This document shows, in pieces, positions 1-5,978 of a stretch of DNA of 5,978 nucleotides (its first letter is position 1; every line of letters begins with the position of its first letter). The stretch comes from Alphaproteobacteria bacterium (GTDB lineage: Bacteria > Pseudomonadota > Alphaproteobacteria > Micropepsales > Micropepsaceae), in contig QKCS01000300.1 in assembly GCA_003246795.1 (NCBI GenBank), forward strand, positions 1 to 5,978, given 5' to 3'. The notes beneath the pieces are model-generated. The model made no database searches. It saw only the letters and a list, made by a program, of their open reading frames with translations, and was not told the DNA's origin. The translations under genes were made by a program, and so were the position numbers.

Positions 1-1191
1 GCCGATGAACGGGCCGTACAGCACATCGCTGAAGGTCTGATCCGCGCGATGATCGGGGTGCCCCCGCCATCCGGTATCGGCTAGGTAGCACGCCGCGCGC
101 CGCAACCGGTCGAAGCGCTTGTCCGCTCCCGGAAAGAGCGGCGCAGTCCAGCGCTCGAGCGTACGCCCAAGCTCCGGATCGCGCCCCAGCCGCCGCGACA
201 TGTCTTCGCACGACGCTATGAGAGGATCCTCCGCCCGCTCCTCCGCCGCCAGGCGGGAAAACAAAACGCCCTCGCGCACGCCGAACGCCGAGATGATCAC
301 ACGATCGAGCTTCGCGACCTTGAGCAGCCGCTCCATGACGACGGCGCCATAGGGTATGGCCTCCGCGCGCCGCCGCGTGACAGCCACGATCGCTTCGAGA
401 GACTTTCGGGAGAGCCCCGACAGGAAGTGCGCGAACTCAACCGCCCGCTCGCGTGGAATCTCGTAATGATGCAACACCCTGATCGGATGCTCGGAGTCTT
501 CCATATGAATACGCGCGATGTTGCGCCAAACGCCGCCGACGGCGTAGAGCGCCTTGCCTTTCAGTTTCTCGAGACCGGAGACGCCCTCAAGCTCCTTGTC
601 GACGATCCCGCGCGCACGCTCGATCTTTCCGTCGCACAAATCCATCAAACGCAGGGGGCCGAACGGCAACGTGATCCCCGTCGATTGCCTTCCGTCCCCG
701 ACGAGCGCGAGTTCCAAGCTTCCGCCGCCCAGATCGCCGACGACGCCGTCCGCGTCCGGAATGGCGGCAAGAACGCCTTCCGCCGCAAGCCGCGCCTCTT
801 CCTCACCCGTCAGAATCTTGATCGGCACGCCCACGGCGTCGCGCGCCCGCGCCACAAACTCATTGCCGTTCTTCGCGTCGCGCACCGCCGCCGTCGCGAC
901 CACTTCGATCCGCGTGACGCCGACAACACTCGCGATTTCGCGAAACCGTCCCAGCGCCTTCACGGCCGCATCGCTGCCCGCGTCGTCGAGCCGCCCGGTC
1001 CGCACCATGTTGCGGCCAATCGCGCACAGCGCCTTTTCGTTGAATCGCGCAACGGGGCTGCGCGCCATCCGGTCGTAGATCACCAGACGCACGGAGTTCG
1101 AGCCGATGTCGACGACCGCAAACGATCCTTCCAGCGGCGCGACGGACGTCGCCGCCGCGCGCCGCACAGTATCGCTGGCGGTCCCGGCCAT
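1..1191 (-). CDS. ppx: Exopolyphosphatase, Ppx/GppA family (3' end outside window)
   Basis: The protein should remove terminal phosphates from polyphosphate, or hydrolyse pppGpp as in the GppA branch, in the cytoplasm. My translation gives 397 residues with no stop before the window edge; family members of this type are usually about 500 residues, so roughly the last fifth is missing. The actin-like ATPase fold is clear: phosphate-1 loop at residues 26-40 (VVDIGSNSVRLVIYD), the GEEEA segment at 129-133 that carries the catalytic glutamate in relatives, phosphate-2 loop at 152-164 (GDLGGGSLELALV), YAVGG at 216-220, and SAFGVREG at 301-308. From about residue 320 the helical C-terminal region begins, with a HPDHRADQ segment at 378-385. 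The ATG is 6 bases after the ppk stop, so translation is probably coupled. No frameshift is seen. Position next to ppk favours exopolyphosphatase over GppA, but sequence alone does not exclude dual activity. Confidence 0.95.
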   Translation of the reverse strand, partial: MAGTASDTVRRAAATSVAPLEGSFAVVDIGSNSVRLVIYDRMARSPVARFNEKALCAIGRNMVRTGRLDDAGSDAAVKALGRFREIASVVGVTRIEVVATAAVRDAKNGNEFVARARDAVGVPIKILTGEEEARLAAEGVLAAIPDADGVVGDLGGGSLELALVGDGRQSTGITLPFGPLRLMDLCDGKIERARGIVDKELEGVSGLEKLKGKALYAVGGVWRNIARIHMEDSEHPIRVLHHYEIPRERAVEFAHFLSGLSRKSLEAIVAVTRRRAEAIPYGAVVMERLLKVAKLDRVIISAFGVREGVLFSRLAAEERAEDPLIASCEDMSRRLGRDPELGRTLERWTAPLFPGADKRFDRLRRAACYLADTGWRGHPDHRADQTFSDVLYGPFIG

Positions 1192-1197
1192 CCCGGC

Positions 1198-3435
1198 CTA
1201 TTGGCCCTTCCCGCGGCCGCGCGCGCCCGTCTTGCCGCGCCCCTTGGTCAGGCCCTTGCTGCCGCGCCCCGACAGGCTCGGATTGGTCATGAAGTATTCG
1301 TGCGCGCTGAACGCGTTCGGCGCGTCGTACCCCGCCGGCCGCGCATAGGTTCCGTCGCCCTGCAGATACCAGCTCTGCGCAACGTCGCGCAGGTTCGCCG
1401 TCATGATTTGGCCCATCACCTGTTCGTGCACGGTCGGGTTCTCGATCGGCACCAGCACCTCGACGCGCCTGTCCAGGTTTCGCGGCATCCAATCGGCGGA
1501 GGAGATGTACACGTTCGCCTCCGGGTGCGGCAACTCCTTGCCGTTGCCGAAACAGACGATGCGCGCATGTTCCAGGAACCGTCCGACGATGCTCTTGACC
1601 CGGATGCTCTCGGAAAGGCCTGGAACGCCCGGCCGCAGGCAGCAGATGCCGCGAACGACAAGCTCGATTTTCACCCCGGCCTGGCTCGCTTGGTAAAGCT
1701 CGTCGATGACGGCCGCGTCGACCAGCGCGTTCAACTTCGCCCAAATGTGCCCGGGTCTGCCCGCCTTCGCGTGGGCGGCTTCGTTGCGGATGTGATCGAT
1801 CAGCGTCTCGCGCAGGTTCACCGGCGACGCGGCCAGCTTCTCGAGATGCGACGGCTCCGCGTAGCCGGTGATGAAATTGAACACGCGCCCGGCGTCCTGT
1901 CCCAAGACCGGATCGGCAGTGAACAGCGAAAGGTCCGTGTAAATCTTCGCGGTCGCCGAGTGATAATTGCCCGTCCCGAAATGCGTGTAGGTCTTCACGG
2001 CGCCGGCCTCGCGCCGAACGACGAGCGAAAGTTTCGCGTGCGTCTTCAGCTCCAGGAATCCGAACACGACTTGCACGCCCGCGCGCTGCATGTCGTGCGC
2101 CCATTTGATGTTCGCCGCCTCGTCGAAACGCGCCTTCAGCTCGACGAGCGCCGTCACCGACTTGCCGGCTTCCGCCGCCTCGATCAACGCCTTGACCACC
2201 GGTGAATCGTTGCCCGTGCGATAGAGGGTCTGCTTGATCGCGACGACGTCGGGATCGGCGGCGGCCTGCCGCAGAAACTGCACGACGACGTCGAACGACT
2301 CGAACGGATGGTGGACGATCAGGTCCTTCGCCTTGATCGCCGCGAAGCAATCGCCGTTGAACTCGCGAATGCGTTCCGGAAAGCGCGGATTGTACGGCTG
2401 GAAGATCAGATCCGGCCGTTCCTCGATGATGAGTTGGCGCGTGTCGGCGAGACCCAAGATGCCCTGCACGCTGACCGGCTCGCGCCCGTTCAAGTCCATG
2501 TGATCGACGATGAAGGCGTGCAGGTCGTCGGGCATCGACGCCTCGAACTTGAGCCGGATCACGCTGCCGCGCCGGCGCCGCTTCAGCGCGCCTTCGAACC
2601 ATTGGACGAGATCTTCGGCTTCTTCGGCGACTTCGATGTCGCTGTCGCGAAGCACCCGGAAACATCCGCGCGCCGTCACCTCGTAGCCCGGAAACAACTG
2701 ATCCAGGAACTCGCCGATGATGTGCTCGAGCGCGATGAAACGCGCCGTCGGCGCATTGCCGCCGTTCGACCCGTTCGTCCCTTGTTGCGGCAAGCGTGCG
2801 AAACGCGCGATCTGCCCCGGAATGGGGATCAGTGCGTCCATCTCGCGCCCGTCCTTGCGCCGAAGCTGCAGCGCGAGCGCGAGGCCCATGTTCGGAATGA
2901 ACGGGAAAGGATGCGCCGGGTCGATCGCCAGCGGCGTCAACACCGGATAGATGTCGCTCATGAACTTCTGCTTGAGCCACTGCCGATCGGCGGGAAGCAG
3001 TTCGCGAGGCTCGATGACGCTGATGCCGGCCTTGCGCAGCAACGCGCTGAGATCGAGCCAAACGCGTTGCTGATCGGCCATCAGTTCCGACGCCGTCGTG
3101 TCGATCGCGTTCAGCTGTTGTTGCGGGCGCAAGCCGTCGTCCGAAAGCGTCCCGACGCTCGCATTGACCATCCCTTTGAGGCCCGCGACGCGCACCATGT
3201 AGAACTCGTCGAGGTTCGCGGCCGAAATCGAAAGAAACCGCAGCCGCTCAAGCAGCGGATGGCGTTCGTTTTTCGCCTCGTCGAGGACGCGCGTGTTGAA
3301 GGCCAGCCACGACAGCTCCCGATTGACGAGCCTCTCCGGCGACTTGGAATCGATCGTCTTAACGTGACCGCGCGCTTCCCGGCGCGTCGCTGTCGCGGCG
3401 GGAACGCCTTCGCGCTTGGACGTGGTCGTTTCCAT
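1198..3435 (-). CDS. ppk: Polyphosphate kinase 1
   Basis: PPK1 reversibly polymerises the gamma-phosphate of ATP into inorganic polyphosphate through a phosphohistidine intermediate. From the ATG at 3435 the protein has 745 residues. Landmarks align with E. coli PPK1 as I recall it: ELSWLAFN at 40-47, the ATP-contacting Asn at 74 (E. coli N45), Arg 406 and Arg 436 (E. coli R375 and R405), the phosphorylated His 466 in THAKL (H435) and the second essential His 623 in FLEH (H592). The spacing of 157 residues between the two histidines is exactly preserved. Approximate domains are N 35-135, head 136-350, C1 351-533 and C2 534-718. The protein is longer than the E. coli enzyme (688) because of an N-terminal extension and a Gly/Lys/Arg-rich tail at about 721-745. 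A TTG at 3468 would add 11 residues; neither start has a good ribosome binding site, and I chose the ATG. It lies between hda and ppx on the same strand. Confidence 0.96.
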   Translation of the reverse strand: METTTSKREGVPAATATRREARGHVKTIDSKSPERLVNRELSWLAFNTRVLDEAKNERHPLLERLRFLSISAANLDEFYMVRVAGLKGMVNASVGTLSDDGLRPQQQLNAIDTTASELMADQQRVWLDLSALLRKAGISVIEPRELLPADRQWLKQKFMSDIYPVLTPLAIDPAHPFPFIPNMGLALALQLRRKDGREMDALIPIPGQIARFARLPQQGTNGSNGGNAPTARFIALEHIIGEFLDQLFPGYEVTARGCFRVLRDSDIEVAEEAEDLVQWFEGALKRRRRGSVIRLKFEASMPDDLHAFIVDHMDLNGREPVSVQGILGLADTRQLIIEERPDLIFQPYNPRFPERIREFNGDCFAAIKAKDLIVHHPFESFDVVVQFLRQAAADPDVVAIKQTLYRTGNDSPVVKALIEAAEAGKSVTALVELKARFDEAANIKWAHDMQRAGVQVVFGFLELKTHAKLSLVVRREAGAVKTYTHFGTGNYHSATAKIYTDLSLFTADPVLGQDAGRVFNFITGYAEPSHLEKLAASPVNLRETLIDHIRNEAAHAKAGRPGHIWAKLNALVDAAVIDELYQASQAGVKIELVVRGICCLRPGVPGLSESIRVKSIVGRFLEHARIVCFGNGKELPHPEANVYISSADWMPRNLDRRVEVLVPIENPTVHEQVMGQIMTANLRDVAQSWYLQGDGTYARPAGYDAPNAFSAHEYFMTNPSLSGRGSKGLTKGRGKTGARGRGKGQ

Positions 3436-3491
3436 CGACGCGTGACCGCTTGATGTTTTCTTGGACAATGGCTCGATTTTCGCGGCGGACC

Positions 3492-4211
3492 CTAGACCAA
3501 ACCCTCTCCGTTGTCAGCCGAAGGCGCCGCCCGCTCAGCGTCCAGAAGCCTGAGCGCCTGCGCCCCGATTTCGACGGAAATATTGCGTTTTTGTTGCAGC
3601 GCCAGGTTGTCGATCAGAACGACGACGCGTTCCGCGTCGGCAAACGAGCGCCGCATCCGCGGAATAAGGTAGTCGATTAAGACTTCGGGAAGCTTAAGCT
3701 GCCGGTCCGCGAACAGCTTCAGGAGAACCCGCGCCAGCAGCGCCTCGTCAGGCGCCTGAAGCGCCACGCCCGGCACGGCGGTTAATCGAGAATGAAGATC
3801 GGGCACGTGCGCCGGCCAGCGTTGCGGCGGCTCCGCGCCGGTCATCAGCAGCCACCCGCCGGACTGGTTCACGAAGTTCAGCAAGTGAAAGAACGCGGCA
3901 CCGCCGTCCGCCCGGTCCGCGTCGTCGAGCAGGAACGCGCCGCCGGCTTCGAGCTCCGCAACCACCGCCACAGTCAAATCAGGCGCGGCAATCGCTTGCG
4001 CGCCAGTGGCTGCGCGCCAGATCTCCGCCAGATGCGTCTTGCCGCTGCCCGTCGGCCCCCAAAGCGCGCAGGCGCGCGCGGGCCAGTTGGGCCACGCATC
4101 GACGAAAGCGAGCGCCGCCTCGTTCGCCGCCCCCGGCACGAAATCTTCCCGCGCGTAGCTGCGCTTTGCTTCGAACTGAAGCGGCAACTGGCTTGACGAT
4201 TTGCGCGGCAT
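3492..4211 (-). CDS. hda: DnaA regulatory inactivator Hda (HdaA), AAA+ protein
   Basis: Hda binds the DNA-loaded sliding clamp (DnaN) and stimulates hydrolysis of ATP bound to DnaA, which stops re-initiation of replication. The 239-residue protein has the expected length. Near the N-terminus, QLPLQF at residues 8-13 is a good clamp-binding motif of the type found in Hda. The AAA+ core follows: Walker A GPTGSGKT at 52-59, Walker B FLLDDAD at 93-99, a sensor-1-like LLMTGAEPP at 121-129, DLHSRL at 138-143 with Arg 142 in the arginine-finger position of box VII, and a sensor-2-like MRRSFADAERVV at 186-197. There is no DNA-binding domain IV, which separates it from DnaA itself. The reading frame is open further upstream, but the clamp motif sits just after the ATG at 4211, and this start falls only 5 bases after the preceding stop, which supports it. 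A DnaA-like Hda paralogue with another role is possible but less likely. Confidence 0.95.
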   Translation of the reverse strand: MPRKSSSQLPLQFEAKRSYAREDFVPGAANEAALAFVDAWPNWPARACALWGPTGSGKTHLAEIWRAATGAQAIAAPDLTVAVVAELEAGGAFLLDDADRADGGAAFFHLLNFVNQSGGWLLMTGAEPPQRWPAHVPDLHSRLTAVPGVALQAPDEALLARVLLKLFADRQLKLPEVLIDYLIPRMRRSFADAERVVVLIDNLALQQKRNISVEIGAQALRLLDAERAAPSADNGEGLV

Positions 4212-4216
4212 GAAGA

Positions 4217-4831
4217 TCAGTTCGCCGGCTTGGCTTCGGCGGCCTTGACGGCGCGCAGCCCCTCGAAGAAATACGCGACCCACGAGGCCACGGTCACGGC
4301 CGCAGTCGTCCACAACAGCGCAACCCGCAAGTCGCCCCAATCGAGCGAAAAGGCGAGATCCGCGACGGTCGCGAGCACCAACGCGATCTGCGCGAACGTC
4401 GTCAACTTGCTGATGAACAGCGGCTGCATGCGGAAATCGACTTTCTTCATGCGCGTGAAGACGGCGACCGTGGCGACGATCGCGACGTCGCGCCCGACGA
4501 CGAGCACCATCATCCACGCCGGCAAATGCCCCTCATAGGTCAGCACGGCGAAGATCGTCACGATCAAAAGCTTGTCCGCCATCGGGTCGAGATAGGCCCC
4601 GACAAGCGACTTGTGGCCGAACGTGCGCGCGATGTACCCGTCGACGGCATCCGACGCGCCGGCCACCAGCATCATCCAGAACGCGTCGTCGAAACGTCCG
4701 CTGAGCAACGCTAGGGCAATGAACGGCACCAACACCACGCGAACGGACGTGACGCCGTTCGCAAGCGTGAGGCCGTAGCGTGACGGTTTAAGGAACCACC
4801 GATCCTGATGCGGCGGCGGTTGAGGCTGCAT
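4217..4831 (-). CDS. CDP-alcohol phosphatidyltransferase, cardiolipin-synthase-like membrane enzyme
   Basis: This is an inner-membrane enzyme that transfers a phosphatidyl group from CDP-diacylglycerol to an alcohol. The 204-residue protein carries the complete family signature D-x2-DG-x2-AR-x8-G-x3-D-x3-D at residues 61-86 (D61, D64, G65, A68, R69, G78, D82, D86), so the metal-binding catalytic site looks intact. Hydrophobic stretches near 28-44, 50-60, 86-100, 104-125, 145-164 and 168-190 fit six membrane segments. Beyond the signature, GRDVAI at 113-118 and PLFISKLTTFAQ at 137-148 resemble, from memory, the SRDV and P-x-FISK-x2-T-x2-Q motifs of mitochondrial-type cardiolipin synthase, whereas PgsA has a REI motif. 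Cardiolipin synthesis from CDP-diacylglycerol and phosphatidylglycerol is therefore possible; phosphatidylglycerophosphate synthase is the alternative, so I give no symbol. The ATG at 4831 overlaps the preceding gene by 44 bases. The next in-frame start codons fall inside the first membrane segment, so a later start is unlikely. Confidence 0.9.
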   Translation of the reverse strand: MQPQPPPHQDRWFLKPSRYGLTLANGVTSVRVVLVPFIALALLSGRFDDAFWMMLVAGASDAVDGYIARTFGHKSLVGAYLDPMADKLLIVTIFAVLTYEGHLPAWMMVLVVGRDVAIVATVAVFTRMKKVDFRMQPLFISKLTTFAQIALVLATVADLAFSLDWGDLRVALLWTTAAVTVASWVAYFFEGLRAVKAAEAKPAN

Positions 4832-5888
4832 TGCGGCTGAGCGTCCAGGTTCCGTTTGCGTCGACATTGAGGAACAGATTGGTCTGCGACAGCGCGGTCT
4901 GCAACTGCTCGACCTTGCCGACATAGTCCAAACGCACCTTCGCGTTGGCCATGTTCAGTTCCTGGATGGACAGCGTCTGGATCAGCCGCGTCCCGTCGAG
5001 GTGCCGCTTGATGCTCACCCATTCCGACAGATTGTTGAAAGGCACGCTCACGACAAGCGCGCTTTGCTGCCCATAATCGACCGATGTCGAACGCTTCCAG
5101 CTCTCTTGAAGGCCGTCGGCGACGGATCCGGCCGCACGCTGCGCCAAGGCCGCTTCGTCCTCGCCGCCCTGCGGCGCATACGAACCGCCACGCTGGGCCC
5201 GTCCGGTGGGCTGGATATGGGTCATGTTCACCCGAAGGCTGTTGCCGCTCTTGTTTGCCGATGCGACGAGGACGGAACTCGCGCCATACCGGTCCGCCAA
5301 CGGCTTCAACATCGCCCAGTCGGCGGCCGACGAAATCGTCGCCAGCGACGTCATGTCCTGAACGTCGCCCACCGGCACGGCCACCGGTACCAACCGCCCG
5401 CGGCGCGCCTCGTTCGCCCACGCCCGACCCCACGCCGAATCCGGAGCCCAGGCCGTTCCATTCAACGGAACGACAAGCACCGGCTTCGACGTCGATTCGC
5501 TGAATTGCGTCCCTGACTTCCGCAGAGCGGTGCGAACGGACGCGGGATTGAACACATAGGTGACCGTCGCAAGGTACCGCGTGCTCGAATGCTTCTCGCC
5601 CGAAATACCGAAGCTCTTGACCATCGGCTCGAGCTCTTCGTCGGACAACTGAGGTTGGCGCGACCATTCGGTCGACGGCGTGACTCTGCGAAAGACCTCG
5701 GTCCAGGCCTTTTGCCGCCCTTGCGCCAACGCCGCCTCCTTGGCGGCCGACGGGCTAGTGCCGGTGGCGTCGACGGGAACACCGGTGACGGTCCACAGGT
5801 CCACGGGTTGTGCAGCCGCGAACGTCGCCTGGTCCAACACCAAAACGACAGCGCCAACCACCGTCACCGCAAGTTTTCGCAATGTCAT
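4788..5888 (-). CDS. DUF2066-family exported protein, function unknown
   Basis: The 366-residue protein has no known activity. Residues 1-26 look like a Sec signal peptide: MTLRK, a hydrophobic core, then cleavage near FAAA before QPVDLW, so a periplasmic location is likely. The body matches what I know of DUF2066 proteins: VTGVPVDATG at 34-43, a helix with QGRQKAWTEVFRRVTP at 56-71, a strand-rich VLVVPL at 137-142, the tryptophan-containing segment WAPDSAWGRAW at 147-157, LVPVAVPVGD at 166-175 and YGASSVLVASA at 201-211. The last 15 residues are Ala/Ser-rich and low in complexity. It is the first gene of the minus-strand cluster, and its 3' end overlaps the phosphotransferase start. In gammaproteobacteria such as Pseudomonas, as I recall, DUF2066 genes lie between purM and hda, so linkage to hda is an old arrangement and purM may lie to the right of this window. 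The start ATG at 5888 is chosen because the signal peptide begins there. Confidence 0.85.
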   Translation of the reverse strand: MTLRKLAVTVVGAVVLVLDQATFAAAQPVDLWTVTGVPVDATGTSPSAAKEAALAQGRQKAWTEVFRRVTPSTEWSRQPQLSDEELEPMVKSFGISGEKHSSTRYLATVTYVFNPASVRTALRKSGTQFSESTSKPVLVVPLNGTAWAPDSAWGRAWANEARRGRLVPVAVPVGDVQDMTSLATISSAADWAMLKPLADRYGASSVLVASANKSGNSLRVNMTHIQPTGRAQRGGSYAPQGGEDEAALAQRAAGSVADGLQESWKRSTSVDYGQQSALVVSVPFNNLSEWVSIKRHLDGTRLIQTLSIQELNMANAKVRLDYVGKVEQLQTALSQTNLFLNVDANGTWTLSRNAASTAAASGSVVP

Positions 5889-5978
5889 GACAAACCCATC
5901 GAGCGCAAACAGCGTAAGCCGGGAATCTACACGATCATCTTCGCCACACGAAAGAGCCGGATCACGCTCGCGTGAGGC
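5889..5978. other. Non-coding leader upstream of the minus-strand cluster
   Basis: These 90 bases before the first ATG contain no convincing gene on either strand and probably hold the start of the cluster's promoter. On the minus strand, TAGATT at 5929-5924 matches four of six bases of a sigma-70 -10 element at a reasonable distance from the ATG, but no good -35 element is found 16-18 bases upstream (the best is TTCGTG), so I do not call a promoter as a separate feature. A GANTC site (GAATC, 5923-5927 on the plus strand) overlaps that hexamer. GATGGG a few bases before the ATG is only a weak ribosome binding site. A small perfect inverted repeat lies at the right edge. Confidence 0.4.
5962..5975. 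repeat. Perfect 6-base inverted repeat with 2-base spacer
   Basis: The plus strand reads TCACGC, TC, GCGTGA, two fully complementary 6-base arms. It lies 74 bases upstream of the first ATG of the cluster, close to the window edge. It could be a half of a larger operator, a binding site for a dimeric regulator, or a chance palindrome in GC-rich DNA. The spacer is too short for a stable hairpin loop and no T-run follows, so it is not a terminator. Confidence 0.4.

Noticed and set aside
427..2205. Open frame of 592 codons on the plus strand
   Set aside because: It runs antisense to ppx and ppk, is very rich in Arg, His and Ala, and shows no domain or motif. Long antisense frames are expected opposite GC-rich genes.
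2746..2787. Gly/Asn/Ser-rich stretch inside the polyphosphate kinase head domain
   Set aside because: Landmarks on either side keep almost the same offset to the E. coli enzyme (29 versus 31 residues), so it looks like a variable surface loop rather than an inserted element.
860..3061. Open frame of 733 codons on the minus strand
   Set aside because: It is out of frame with ppk and ppx, which both show conserved family motifs across the same region. Its composition is Arg/Ala/Gly-rich without motifs.
2308..3453. Open frame of 381 codons on the plus strand
   Set aside because: It is the antisense shadow of the 5' half of ppk, Arg-rich and without recognisable domains.
3624..3640. Inverted repeat GACGCG-TTC-CGCGTC
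   Set aside because: It lies within hda coding sequence, is short and GC-rich, and is not followed by a T-run. It is most likely chance.
4212..4517. N-terminal extension of Hda in the same open frame
   Set aside because: The extension is Arg-rich and overlaps the phosphotransferase membrane segments. The clamp-binding motif right after the ATG at 4211 marks the true N-terminus.
4711..5667. Open frame of 318 codons on the minus strand, overlapping the DUF2066 and phosphotransferase genes
   Set aside because: It is an alternative frame across two genes with clear family features, a signal peptide and a catalytic signature. Its own translation shows no motif.
5589..5975. Plus-strand open frame across the leader region
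   Set aside because: It is mostly antisense to the DUF2066 signal peptide and N-terminal domain, with no ribosome binding site or motif. The last part extends into non-coding DNA without support.

Overview
The window reads as a chromosomal, GC-rich housekeeping segment of an alphaproteobacterium. The evidence is the strong G/C bias at third codon positions, the protein types, and a gene order (DUF2066 protein, CDP-alcohol phosphotransferase, hda, ppk, ppx) that fits what I recall of this class; I cannot assign an order or genus. There is no sign of mobile DNA, CRISPR, tRNA or rRNA.

All five recognisable genes lie on the minus strand, so the transcript runs from right to left. Positions 5889-5978 are a non-coding leader. 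It is followed by a secreted or periplasmic DUF2066 protein of unknown function (5888-4788), a membrane CDP-alcohol phosphatidyltransferase (4831-4217) whose motifs resemble the mitochondrial-type cardiolipin synthase more than PgsA, and the DnaA regulator Hda (4211-3492). Then come polyphosphate kinase (3435, or 3468 with a TTG start, to 1198) and an exopolyphosphatase of the Ppx/GppA family (1191 to beyond position 1, C-terminus cut by the window edge).

The genes are packed tightly: a 44-base overlap, then gaps of 5, 23-56 and 6 bases, with no visible terminator between them. One operon is the simplest reading. Functionally it joins acidic phospholipid synthesis, hydrolysis of DnaA-ATP on the sliding clamp, and synthesis and breakdown of polyphosphate. 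All three have known or reported links to control of replication initiation by DnaA, so the grouping may be meaningful, although this is inference.

I did not find an obviously new system. The points most worth a second look are the cardiolipin-synthase-like motifs of the phosphotransferase, the Gly/Lys/Arg-rich C-terminal tail of the polyphosphate kinase, and the unexplained DUF2066 gene at the head of the cluster. Long open frames on the plus strand and in the other minus frames are antisense or out-of-frame shadows of these genes, as expected in GC-rich DNA.
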